NCBI GenBank assembly: GCA_963924555.1
Contig: OZ004597.1
Coordinates: forward strand, 3,366,404-3,430,403
Direction: 5' to 3'
Length of the DNA stretch: 64,000 nucleotides
Source of the DNA: Crambe crambe
Lineage: Eukaryota; Porifera; Demospongiae; Poecilosclerida; Crambeidae
Shown: one piece after another, positions 44,223-56,100 of the stretch
Numbering within the stretch: the stretch's first letter is position 1
Layout of the letters: the number at the start of each line of letters is the position of its first letter
The notes under the pieces: generated by a model
The model's input: the letters and a program-made list of their open reading frames with translations, nothing else
Told to the model about the DNA's origin: nothing
The model's database searches: none
Translations under genes and position numbers: made by a program

Positions 44223-46977
44223 TATCGGATTGAGAGGGAGAAAATCCACACCTGTACACTATGGTTGAGTGTGTGGAACTGGGATCCTTCAGGAAGAAAC
44301 CAATTCATGGGAGAAGTCCGGCTTTCTCTCTCCAGCAGTTCTACTGACTTGTCTGACTCATCGCCAAAGACATATCAACTGAAAAATGTAACTATAGTTA
44401 CAGATTCACAAGACCATAAAAGAAATGCCAGTATTTAGGATGTGCATATCTCATGTAGTGTAGCTAGACTGTAGCTGAATCTGTACTGCAACTGTGCATA
44501 CATACTTACAACTGAAATAATCATCTCAATAGGCTAAAAAGGAAGAAGAAGAAACTGACAGTGCCTGTCCCAATGGAAGACTCTGCATTGCTCTGAAATA
44601 TGAACTAATGTCTGCCTCAGTCCAGCACAAGCAGCTGAAGAAGTCTTCTACTATATCACCACCATCTGAACAGCAAAGCTTGAAATCAAGGTCATCAATC
44701 AGCAGGTCTAGATCTCCCTCTCCTGAGCTAGATGTTCACTCAGCATTGCTGTCCTTACTGCCACTGGCTCAGTTTCAAGGGTCTAAACCAGATAAATCAG
44801 GACCAGGAGGAATGAAGAAATCACCCTCGCTTGAACTAGCAAAGAGAAAATCAAATGAAAGAGCCGCGTCATTTGATGTGGGAGGACCTGATCTGAGAGT
44901 TCCCAGAAACCAGCAACGTTCGAGATCACTTCAGCCTGCCGATGTAGGAGACTCACAATCGGCACCCAGCTCAGCATGTAAACTTTACATTCGTGTGAAC
45001 AATGCCGAAGACCTTATCTCCATGGATTCCAATGGAAATACAAATCCTTTTGTCCGGTGCTTTTTGCTACCGAATAGAACTGTCGGTGGAAAGAAGAAAA
45101 CTTCAGTCATAAAGAAAAGCTTAAATCCAGTGTGGGAAGAGGAGCTGGTTTATAACTTTGTTCCATACGAGAGTTTGATGAAGGAGAGGGTTCTGGATGT
45201 TACTGTTTGGGACAGTGATAGAAGAGGAGTGAATACATTTATGGGTGGGATTAGGCTTGGTCCAAATCCACAGCTGGACGAAGGAGAGCCAGAGTGGATG
45301 GATTCTACCGCCCAGGAGGCAGACCACTGGTATGACATGCTGGCTAATCACGGAGTGTGGATGGAGCGTTGGCACAACCTGCGACCTTCCATGACCTCAC
45401 TCAAGAGACCACCGCTCACCTATGAGCAAGAAGAGGTGACCGATGAAGTAAACTTTGATCCAGAACATGTTAAAGAAGATGAAGAGGAAACTCAAGAAGG
45501 CGAAGAGGTAGCTACCATTGTCTAGCTATACTAAAATAATGCAGAGAAGCTTCCAGATAGAGGATGCCATTAAATGTATCATGGAACCAAATTTTCATGG
45601 TAATTAGTCCTTTCTCTGGCCTGTGTTAGCTTATAAAAGAAAGGTGAAATGGAAGGGTTCCAAGTCCAATCTTGCTAGCTAGTGGTCAAAAGCATTTTAG
45701 GTCATTCATTATTGGTTTTACATATCTCAATGCATGTGCAATGGTTTCAGTATGATCATGCTTACAGAGTTAATATAATTATTTTCCCATAAAGGCACAG
45801 TCACTTCCCAAGCCTCAGCAATTGAACTTGAATCGGAGAGAGAAGGGTAGTGGTTATGAGATTTCAGGGGAAGTGGTCGTTACAATAGATTATGAAAACA
45901 AGAACCTAGTCATAAAAGTGTGCAAAGCAAAAGGCCTAGCTGCAGTAAAGAAGAAAACTTCAAGCCCATACGTCAAACTATATCTTCTCCCGGGAAAGCA
46001 GTACAAGACAAGCAAGGTGGTCAAGAAATCGCTGAATCCCACTTACAACCAAAAATTCAAGGTACATAGCTAGTAGCTATTACAAAAATTATTCAGGAAA
46101 CTAAAACATGTGAAATGTTTTCTATAATCATTAGAAACATCTAACTAGCCACCTTTTCATGTCTATGGCAATGTGTATTAGCCCTTCAGTGTATGGTTAC
46201 TCTTCTTATTCTGTTATTTTCATAATACAGTTTGAAATATCCCAGAGGGACCTATCAGAGTCGACTATATGGCTGACAGTATGGAGTCAGGGAGGGGTGC
46301 TTCAACATGACTTCTTCCTAGGTGAAGTCTGCATCCCCTTTGAAGACCATGAATTCTTGACAGAAGTCAAAGAAACTCACTACAAACTGGTTGACTACTC
46401 AAAGATGGAGGAAGTCCCATCAGGAACTGTCAAACTGCGTCGAAGACGAACCACATATCGTGTGCGTACTAAAATTGAGAAAAATTCCACTGTACCCTCC
46501 TTGCGTGATTCTTCTTTGGATCTGTATCCTGGTTCAGAAGAAGCAGCTGAAGAGGAAGCAGCCGAAGAGGAGAAAGCTAGACGAAGGAGTCAAACATTGC
46601 CAGCTAGACTCAGTCCTCCAGAACTTCCACACATCACTGTAGAAGAAGTCGAGCAAGTCCCCCCAAAAGAAGTTGAAAAGATCCCTCCAAGCAAACAAGT
46701 TGAGCAAACTTCAAAGGCTCCAGCGAAGGATGAAGCCGAGAAGAGTACAAAGTCCGCAAAGGTTCCTCCCAATAAAGAAGTAGAGAAAGTCTCCAAGGAA
46801 AAAGTAGTTGAGAAAACTACCAAAGCCTCGAAGGCTAAAGAAGTTTCCAAGACTCCAGTGAAAAAGGAAGTTGAGCAACCTGCTTCCAGAGCCCAACAAA
46901 AGAAACGTATTGTCTCCGCTTCCACCAGACCTGGTAGATCAAATCACTCAGGCTCTGACCCTAAGAGTAAACATTAA
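41342..46977 (+). CDS. Synaptotagmin-like protein (Slp) with three C2 domains
   Basis: Eight exons in phase: 41342-41466, 42041-42256, 42694-42890, 43449-43885, 44223-44387, 44533-45507, 45795-46061 and 46231-46977 (1042 residues). Slp proteins link Rab27-type GTPases to membranes for exocytosis. Residues ~15-115 form the Rab-binding helix and FYVE-like zinc finger (LTPREKNMIMKVIKED, then four CxxC pairs, KCTCCAA to LCKICHK). C2A spans ~205-380. C2B spans ~390-625 and carries the Slp signature WMDSTAQEA. C2C spans ~690-835. A Lys/Glu/Pro-rich tail of VEK/PP repeats follows. C2A and C2C lack the first-loop aspartates, so are probably calcium-independent; C2B keeps WDSD. Known Slps have two C2 domains. 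If intron 45508-45794 is retained, a stop at 45523-45525 gives a conventional two-C2 form. Confidence 0.88.
44179..44218. repeat. (CT)n microsatellite at a splice acceptor
   Basis: About 20 CT units directly before CATAG at the 3' end of the Slp intron preceding exon 44223. It also serves as that intron's polypyrimidine tract. Confidence 0.9.
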
Positions 46978-47140
46978 ATCTGATGGAATCACTCAGGGAA
47001 TTGAAACTATACTGCTGTGAATCATTACTATTTTAGCTGCTCATTATCATTAGTTTAAGTATATGATCTGTTTAAAAGGCTACACACATACAGTCATACT
47101 TATGTCATCTATAATAAGTAATGAGAGAAACTGCTGTCTT

Positions 47141-50100
47141 CTAAAATGGTCGCAAAGTACACACTAGATTTCTAGTTGTCCATTTAGCTGGGGTTATATC
47201 ACTGTTTGTCAGAGTAACAGTGAATAATATCTGCCTGTCTCCACCATTCCTCTCTCTCCTACTAGCACGATTGGAGGCAAAACAAGGACAGTTGAAGATG
47301 TGAGGTCCCTTGTGGTCAGTAGCAAAGGTGCTAGTTTGAGGGGAGGAGTCTGTGACAGGATTGCGAGAAAGGGAAGCCGTGAGATGCAGAACTGGAAGGA
47401 GCACTGGCACTTGCTTAGGAGGAATGTCTTGAAAATCGGTGTTCATGTTTTTTTCAAAGCCACACCCCCATAAGTATGCTCCATATACAAACAGTTCCCC
47501 TTCATTCGGAGGATCCCGCACCTGTACAAAGATTATGTGGCAGTTATTGTACATACAACATAATACAATTTCATAGCTTGACTTCTCAGATTTGGTTTAT
47601 GTCATGATCACAGAGGCAGAGCCACACAGGGGCGGATCCAAGGGAGTGGCATTGGGGGCAGCTGCCCCCCCCTTTTATTGCAAGTTGTAGCTTGACTAGC
47701 TAACCTTATATCGTCGATGCAGCCAGGCAAGGTAGCTAACCTTCACTCCTGCAGCTAGGCACAGTGTAAGTTACAGTAGCTTAACTAGCTAACCTTCGCT
47801 GCAACAGAGTAGAGCTAAAATGCTTGGTCCTACTGAGTAGAGCCAAAATGCTTGGTCTTACTGAGTAGAGCTAAAATGCTTGGTCCTACTGAGTCATAGA
47901 GCTAAAATGCTAGGTCCTACTGAGTAGAGCCAAAATGCTCGGTCCTACTGAGTAGAGCTAAAATGCTTGGTCCTACTGAGTAGAGCCAAAATGCTTGGTC
48001 CTACTGGGTAGTCCTACACACTAGCTTACATGATCTTTGTCTCTGTTGGTCAGTTCTGCTTTGAAGACAAACTGTTCAACTGCTCCTGATTTATTACATG
48101 CCATCCTTACTGTGGCCTGGAGAAGTACACAGTGCATATAATAATTATATAAAACTAATAGCTAATGTGACAGTTTCCAGTAGAAATCAAGCTTATCCGC
48201 TTATCCATTTCTCAAACAGAATTATCCCAACCTTTTGTCATGTATTCTACTGTCTCTAAACCAAATTTCATCCCTAGCTAAGTCTACTTTATGAGTTACA
48301 GAGAGCTAACAAATGTTTGATTTCTACTTTGGATTGGAAGGAGAACATTACCATTGCAGCATTAATATCAACCAGTTGCCACACCATTTTTTGGACATAC
48401 CTGTTGTATGATATTCAAAAATGCAGCAGGGTTGAAGAACGCTCCTAACCAATAGGTGGCTGTCTTGGGCAATCCACCAACCAAGACTCGATCGAGGAAT
48501 GTAAAACGTAGCACCAAGTCCTGGAGCCACTCCTTCAGTAACCACGAGTCAGGGGGAGGGGCAGTGGGACCTACCAGGTCAAGCCAGGGCTTTGGAACCG
48601 TGAAGGTCAGCAGAGGGACGGCTAAGGTCACCAGGTGAGGGGAGTCCACAAATTTATCTCCAGAGGAGGACTCTGATGTGCAATTGAACAATTCCTATGT
48701 AAGGAAGAAATTATGTATAATCCCTTAGGGCTTGCCCAATTGTGGGTAAAGTGTGCATGCCCATTGCCATGCCAGCCATGCCAGTTCACTATGATGTCAT
48801 AATTTTCAATATTTACTCTGAGGTCGTTGTGTATGCACTGCAAACATTCAGTCATTCGGGAAACTTCAGATTTCATGAATATCGTAAAAGGACTATCGAC
48901 TCCATGTTTTTTAAGCCTCTCTAGTATCACCTCCTGTGATTGATATGAGAATTAATTCAGCTGCATAGAAAGAAGATAAACTTACCTTCTTCCATACTGA
49001 TGGAATTTTCACCATCAGTTTCTCAATGTTGGCCTTAAGAGGTAGTTCTTTTATCAGTGATGGGTTACTAACGACTAAACTTAAGAGCTGTGGAGGTACG
49101 TGGGAAAGGTTGACCTCGGTCAGCTGTGATGCTACTGTAATGAAAGAGGGAAGTCTTTCAAGTAACACAGGAGCAGGATTGTGAAGAAGATGGATGCTTC
49201 TCTGCTGAGTCTTGTTGGATTTGGTGGCACTCGAAATTGAGATGGCGTTGTTGCTAGGGGGATTGTTTGAAGAGGAAAATGTGTGTAGTGGCAGGAATTC
49301 TTGGAGCAGGTTAGAGAGAGCAGAAAGCTTAGGAAAGAGGTAGTTTGTCCAACCAAGCTTTATCTGAGCAGGGGGTTCAAGGGATAGGTGGGGTGGGGGG
49401 AAGGAAACATCAAAATCACATGGGGGATAGTTCTGAAGTATCAGTATCCTTTAGCTTAATCCACAGAAATTTTCCCTACAAGGTTATTGTAAGTACATGC
49501 TAGAACGACTCAACATACAATAGGACTGTAGTAGAGGCCACATATTTCAGCACTCAAGACAAGAGGAGGGAAGGCATTCTCAACAGCCTGTAAGAGCGCA
49601 TTGAGTTTCGTTCCAGGTGTGAAGAAAACCGACGGCATGTGGTAGCGACCTGCTTCCTTCTTTGGTCCACCATTATGAATCCAGTGCTCTGTCAGTGCAT
49701 TGAAGATGGATGCACTGGTTCGGTCAGTGATTACAGCACCATAAAAAATCTAATGTAGTAATAATGAAGACTTGAAAGACATAGCTAGCAGCAGAGCATA
49801 TATATACTTACCTCAGCAATCATGTATCTGACACCACCCCATGAGACAGGTTTCAAACCACTGGTTCCGTAAGCTGTCTTCTCTGTGTTGATAAAGTCTT
49901 TCCTCATATATTCAATACAATCCTACATCACATTAAATCATCAAGATAAAAAGTACCATCTGATCCTATACAATGCCATTGTAAGATCCAGTTCTGACTT
50001 CTAAGAACATTGTGGAAACCCACCATGAAGTGTGAGTGTGTCCATTGCAAGTTGGTGAGCCAAGCATGAGCATAAATCTCTTTTCGAAGACGAACAGTGG

Positions 50101-53100
50101 CATGTAACATAGCCATGCAGTGCAGAATAGGTAGCCACTCCACTCGAGAGCTAGAAGAAACCACATCTCCAGCCAAATTGCTGAGGCTGTATAAGACACT
50201 GCTGCGTAGGGAACAAGGAGGATCCAGAACTATCCTGTTGGCTGAGTGGAGAAGTGAGTGAGGTATGGTGAAGCAGTCTCCTTGCACTGAGAGCCAGATT
50301 CTCCACTTTTCTCTGGCTGGGAGGAACTCCAACAAAGATGGGAGTTGAGCAAAGAGGTCAGGAGATGATTGAATGTTGTGTAGGAGAATCCAATGACCTT
50401 GTGAACTTGCAAGCTGGAGAGCCTTTAGAGTTGAGTCAATTTCCTCTTTCCCACTTCCATGAAGGTAGCAAATGGTGAGAGGAACCTGAAGTATATAATG
50501 AAATTGGGAAATTTTCAGATTAAAATTCACACGTCATTTACAACTCTCATGCAATTACATGGTAACATGGTGTAATTAATTGTCCTTGTTAAACCTGACA
50601 ATGAAACAAATTCCCCCCCCCCCCCCCTCCAATTTACAGTATAATTATCAGGTGGTAGCTACATAAGAGCAAAAAATATATTGGAGAAGGAGATCTTTAG
50701 CTACATACTACTATATTATCAGTTAGACATACCTGGAGTTTAGAAGCATACTTCTGCAATTTTGTTACAGGTATGTGTGGATCATCCCTGAATAGAATCA
50801 GGGGCACTTCATCAGACTTGATGTTTTTAGCCATTCTTGATATGTCCACAGGTGTGAGGATCCTTTTCTGTTTCTGTCCCGGGTCTAGGACTGAGGAAAT
50901 GAATGATTCTATGCACTGAGTGGTCCTTTCTGGTCTCATGGCAAACAGAATCAACAGCTGCTGCAGTGGGAGGAGCCTGTGCAGTATATTAAAGATTTAT
51001 TAGAGAGCTAGTGCAGCAGCACTCTCTATGTACCTAAAATGGTGGACATCTAAATTAGGAATGAAAAGTTACATGAGGCAGCTACTCAGGTATTGGATAT
51101 TCTTTAGGGTTTGATCACTGATTAATGTAATTGTAACTACATATCTCACTTGCATCCAACACTTTCTGTAAGATTGATTGCCTCAGGTGCTGCACCTTCA
51201 CCTATAGTCCTCCAGGCTGCGTCCTTGCCGTCTTTTCCAAGCCTCTCCAGAATTGGATGGATCCAAGAGAAGCGAGATGCCAGCATCTACACACATACCA
51301 CATATAGTGAGTGAAGATCCTCAAAGGTGTCTCAACATGGCATAAAATTGATTATGAAAGAGATCATGGTCTGTAGGAGTGTCCCCTATACTATTACAAT
51401 GGATGCCACTTACCAATAGCATCTGCCACTGAGAATCTGCCATCCAGTCAAATGGTTTCTTTCCAAACTGAATATTCTGTCCAGTTCCAGTGTCCAAGGT
51501 CTGGCTGTTCTGTGTAATCAATCCCTTCACAATAAACTGATGGCCAGGAGTCGGTGAAATGAGAAATGCTTGTTCCTCTCTGGTGCCTCTATTGAGACTA
51601 ATCTCAATCTAGATTTAGTTAGTAGTGGTAAATAGAGTCAAGGGAACTTCAGGATATGTTTTACCTCTTCAGAAAGCATGAAAGAGAACAAAAGTCGATC
51701 TTTTTCAAAGTAGCCCTTCATAAAATAACTGTAAGCTGTACGTGTCATTTTCATCAGAGAGTCCTCCCCTTGTATCCGACTATACACATACAGAATGAAT
51801 TAATACATAAAATAACTTCATTTTCTGATCAGAAATAGCCAACGAACCTTCCAGTTAGTTCTATGAATGTGAGGAAGACACTCAGCATTGCCATGTAAGA
51901 GGTCTGGTAGGCTGGCAGGATGGAGCCCATGGCACTGACAGTAGCCATTATCACGCCAGCCTGAGAGGCCAAGGAGCGTAGCACACTAAGGTGCACTTTG
52001 TTCATCAATGAGTACCTTGCTTCTGCCTTGGTAAGGCTGGGTGGGATAGGAAATGGTGAGGTACTAGGTGAGCTGGGGTAGAGTGGGGTTAAGTACTCTA
52101 CATACATGTGGATCAAGACCACAATGGGAAACTGATTATGAATTTGCTATTTCTACTTCACAATAATTATAGGAGACGAAACAATTTTTACCTTTCCATT
52201 GCATCCTCATAGGAGCTATTTAGCTGTAGGATAGTCTTTGTGGCACGAGGCTCCTCCACATGACTGCCATCCTGTTCCACAATAATCTCCAGCAACTCTT
52301 TTCCTGCCTTCTCCAACTTCACTGACTGGGAGTATATCTCAGCCCTAAGCTGCTCCCTCTCCTGGAAGGTTTTCTGGTTCTGGAGTTGCAGGAAGGCGTC
52401 CAAGATGGACTCCTGCATCCCCTGAATTTCTGGATGGAAGAAGACTGTGCAGACTAGTGAAGTAATCTGAGGAGACACAGCAGATGGTGGGTCTGGTGAC
52501 AGCAAGCAGAGCTTGAAATCAGGATTGCATTCCACTTCTTTGTCACCAATCTGTAAGGAGTTGCCAAAATAGTAAGGAAAACTTATAATGATCTGTACTT
52601 AAAAATCACACACTCTTGTATGATGTGTAGCTATACAGTTAGCTAGTAGACCAGAGGTTCAGTTCACCTTTTTTAAAATGATATTTCATTTCAACATAAT
52701 TGTGACCAAGTAACTAAGTAACTAAGTTTTAGGGCAGCCCCCCCCCCCCTTGTTATTAGCTATGCTAGTTCGTTAGGGTCCTCATCTTGCATTTCTTGTG
52801 AGATATAGGCCCTTTGACTGCAAGATAATGGAGCAGACAATTGACTTCATGCTACTGTATGCATACATGATAAAGACATCAAGACTCACCAAAAGTTTGA
52901 CTACATTCTTGGATCTGTGAAGTAATCTTCGGCACTGCAGAATGTCCAGCAACATTGTGTCCTTATCCAACTGCACCATGCTTGTATTTGTAATAAGCAC
53001 AGTCAAGCCTTGTTCCATTGCATTCAATAATGCTTCAGACATATTAGGATCCTGCAAATGATTGAAGTGGAACCTGGTTATAATGGTCACCCTTGGGACT

Positions 53101-56100
53101 GAATCAAGTGGCAGAGGTGATGTGAGGTGACCTCTATTGGGATTGAATCAAGTGGCTGCATGCTATACAGAAGTAGCCCTTTTACACAGTGGACTGTTAA
53201 TATCAGGTTCTCTCTTAGGAACCTTGACCAGGATTACCAACTCAGCCAGGTGATCACTAAGTCAGGTTCAACTGTACAGTCATGGATAACAAGTTCAAAA
53301 ATCAGTACTTCAGCCAGCCCACACCTGGTATCTGATGGTTAGTGCTTTCTCTTCTCTCTTCTTCATCCATTGTTCTGCAATCTTGAGGGGATCAAGTACC
53401 AGAGGCCACGTCCTGGAGTGGGGGTATGTAATGATGGCTGCATTCTGCTGACTAGTGGAATCTGGAGGAAGATCTTCAATCACCAGCTGATGAAGTGCAG
53501 GCTGCAATAAGCAAAGGACAAATCATGAAACTTGTTGTTCAAACAACAAATAAAGTAGAACCCCTTAATGTGGAACCCCTTAATATGAAATCACTCAATG
53601 TAGAACCCTTAATGTAAAACTCCTCTGAGTGTGGAACCCTCAATGTGGAACCCCTCAGAGTGTGGAACCCTTAATGTGGAACCCCTCAGAGTGTGGAACC
53701 CCTTAATGTGGAACCCTTCAATATGAAATCACTCAATGTAGAACCCTTAATGTAAAACCCCTCTGAGTGTGGAACCCTCAATGTGGAACCCCTCAGAGTG
53801 TGGAACCCTCAATGTGGAACTTATTAGTGTGGAATCCCTCAATGTGGAACCCCTCAGTGTGGAACCCTCAGTATGAAGTGTGGAACCCTCAACATGGATG
53901 CGGATTTCCTGAAATGCAAAAGCTTCTGGATGAGTGCTAAGACCCTCATCCTCTTTTCCTTCGAAAATGTTTGCTTAATTAAGCTTCTAATGTACTAGCA
54001 ATCGTCCTTACCACTCCCAACATGAATTCTGGGTATGCTGCTATCTTCAGCACATTGTTCAAGTCCTCGCCAGCTGCAGGAAAACCCTGTGACTTGCAAA
54101 CTCTGAGTAGATTTTCGAAAAATTTGTGACGAATACAGGTCTTCAGAGGGCCACAATACACTGTAATGGCAGCAGTTAAAATGCAATTGGCAATGAGCAT
54201 CTTGATTTGAGGTAGTGCATCGAGTTTTTTCTGCCAAGCTTCTTGCTGCCCCTTCAGCCTACATCCATTAATAATAGAGTAAGCAACAGCATAACAAAAT
54301 CTGCTAGATCTTTGTATTTCAGCTTGTAGGTCCATGGCCTCATTAGCTATTGTTAAGAATGTACTCCTAATAGATGAGTATGAGCTCATTTCCAACATGC
54401 ATTAAGTCTATTGAACCTCCTACATGTAGGTTATTCCTACACAATGAGGGATACTGCTCTGCTGACTATATATGTAGCTAGTTATGCTATAATTATAACC
54501 TTTCCAGCAAGTGATTAGCTGATTTGAGCTTTTCTGATAACTGCTGACATGTTTGAGCCAATGAATGCTTCTCAATGACTGCTTTGTCAAACTTCTCCTG
54601 GAGTTCATCCACTTCTTCCTGAAGTCTCTGCAAGCCTTCTTCTCCAGCCTCAGCTTCCTCAGAAACATCTTCCAAGTTTGGAGCCTCCGTCTTGTGGATG
54701 GAGGCCTCCTGAAGTTTCAGCGAACCAGTCGAGTCATTTTGCAAGGAAAACTCTAATTCTGCTAATTCTTGCTGAGCCCTGCATTGGAAAAAGTACAGTA
54801 TAGCCATATTTATGGAGTGAAACATACTTCTATACAGAAAGACCAGTGCCTCCCAATAATCACATGATCTGTTGCTAACTACCCATGTATATGGCAAATC
54901 TTTTACTGCCCATACAGCATCATTCTATACACATTCACATAAAAGGATTGTGCATATTACATTGTTCTTTCTTCCCTCCCACATTATGGAAAGAGTATTC
55001 ATGGACACATAATACAGCCATGCAATGGCCTGGAGGGTGGGGATTATACTTAAGAATTGTTATCTATGCTGTAATGCTTACAGTTGTAGCTTTTCTGTTG
55101 CAAGTTTGTATGGTTTGAAACTGTCGTTGTACTCAACTATAGACACAGCAAAGGCACACATGTGTGCTGCTGACTCAGCAGCATGGCGTGCCATGGAGAC
55201 AGTGATGAGGTTTTCAGGAGTGCCTTTGCTGGCACTGAAACTCAAAGACCTCTCCAAAGCGGATCCAGTTCCAGGCTTTGCCTCTGATTCTGAAAGAGGT
55301 ACGTTTTTCCCAGGAATGGCCAACTTGGAGAGAATCAAATTGACAGCATCTGTTGAGAGTCCATCTTCCCATTTCAAGCCATTGAGCAAGTCTAGGAATT
55401 TTTGAGAATCTCCGATAGCTATCTGAATGGCATTCCATTGTTCCTTATCAGAGTAAGTTGATTTCTTCTTCTTCCTGGATGACTGACCATTGTGGCCTGG
55501 AGTGCTGAATGAACTTCCTTCCGATTCTGAGCTGGAGAGCTGATCCACGCCATATTGCTGCAAAAGGGTCAATATGAGTTCCATGATGATGCCCACAAGG
55601 GGAGGAGGGTTGTTGAGGTTCTTGATCTGATCAATGGCGTTACGGTCTATCTTGCCATGCCAGTAAAGAGCCCTTTCTTTAGATTTAATCATGGTCTGCT
55701 CAGCCTCACTCGCCTCCTGTTCTGCCACTTTGAGCCGCTCCTTAGCTTTGACTAGCATAGCTTCAAGTCGTGTAGTTTGTCTCCCCATGAAGAGAGAGAG
55801 AAGTTCTTCGTCATCTTCATCATTTTCAAGTAGCTGCCTCTCTTGCTCATTAACCATCTGTATGGCACTCAATACACTTGAACTGTAGCCTAACAGTGCC
55901 CTCAGTTTCTCTAGCTCACAGGACTTCAGAGTAAGTGATTTGAGAAGCTCATCAGCTAGCTTGCTAGCTTGGCTGTGCTTATGTCTCAGTTCTTCAAGTG
56001 TCCTCTTCATCTCTTCAGCTTGATCTTGAGTGCTGTGCAGTGCTGCCAATGCCTTGCCTAAATTAGCTCTGTCCGTCATGACTTGTGCTCTTTTCACACT

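Noticed and set aside
45523..45525. Stop codon as the end of the Slp gene
   Set aside because: The GAG|GTAGCT donor 15 bases earlier joins in phase to a third C2 exon with a good acceptor. I kept it only as a possible isoform end.
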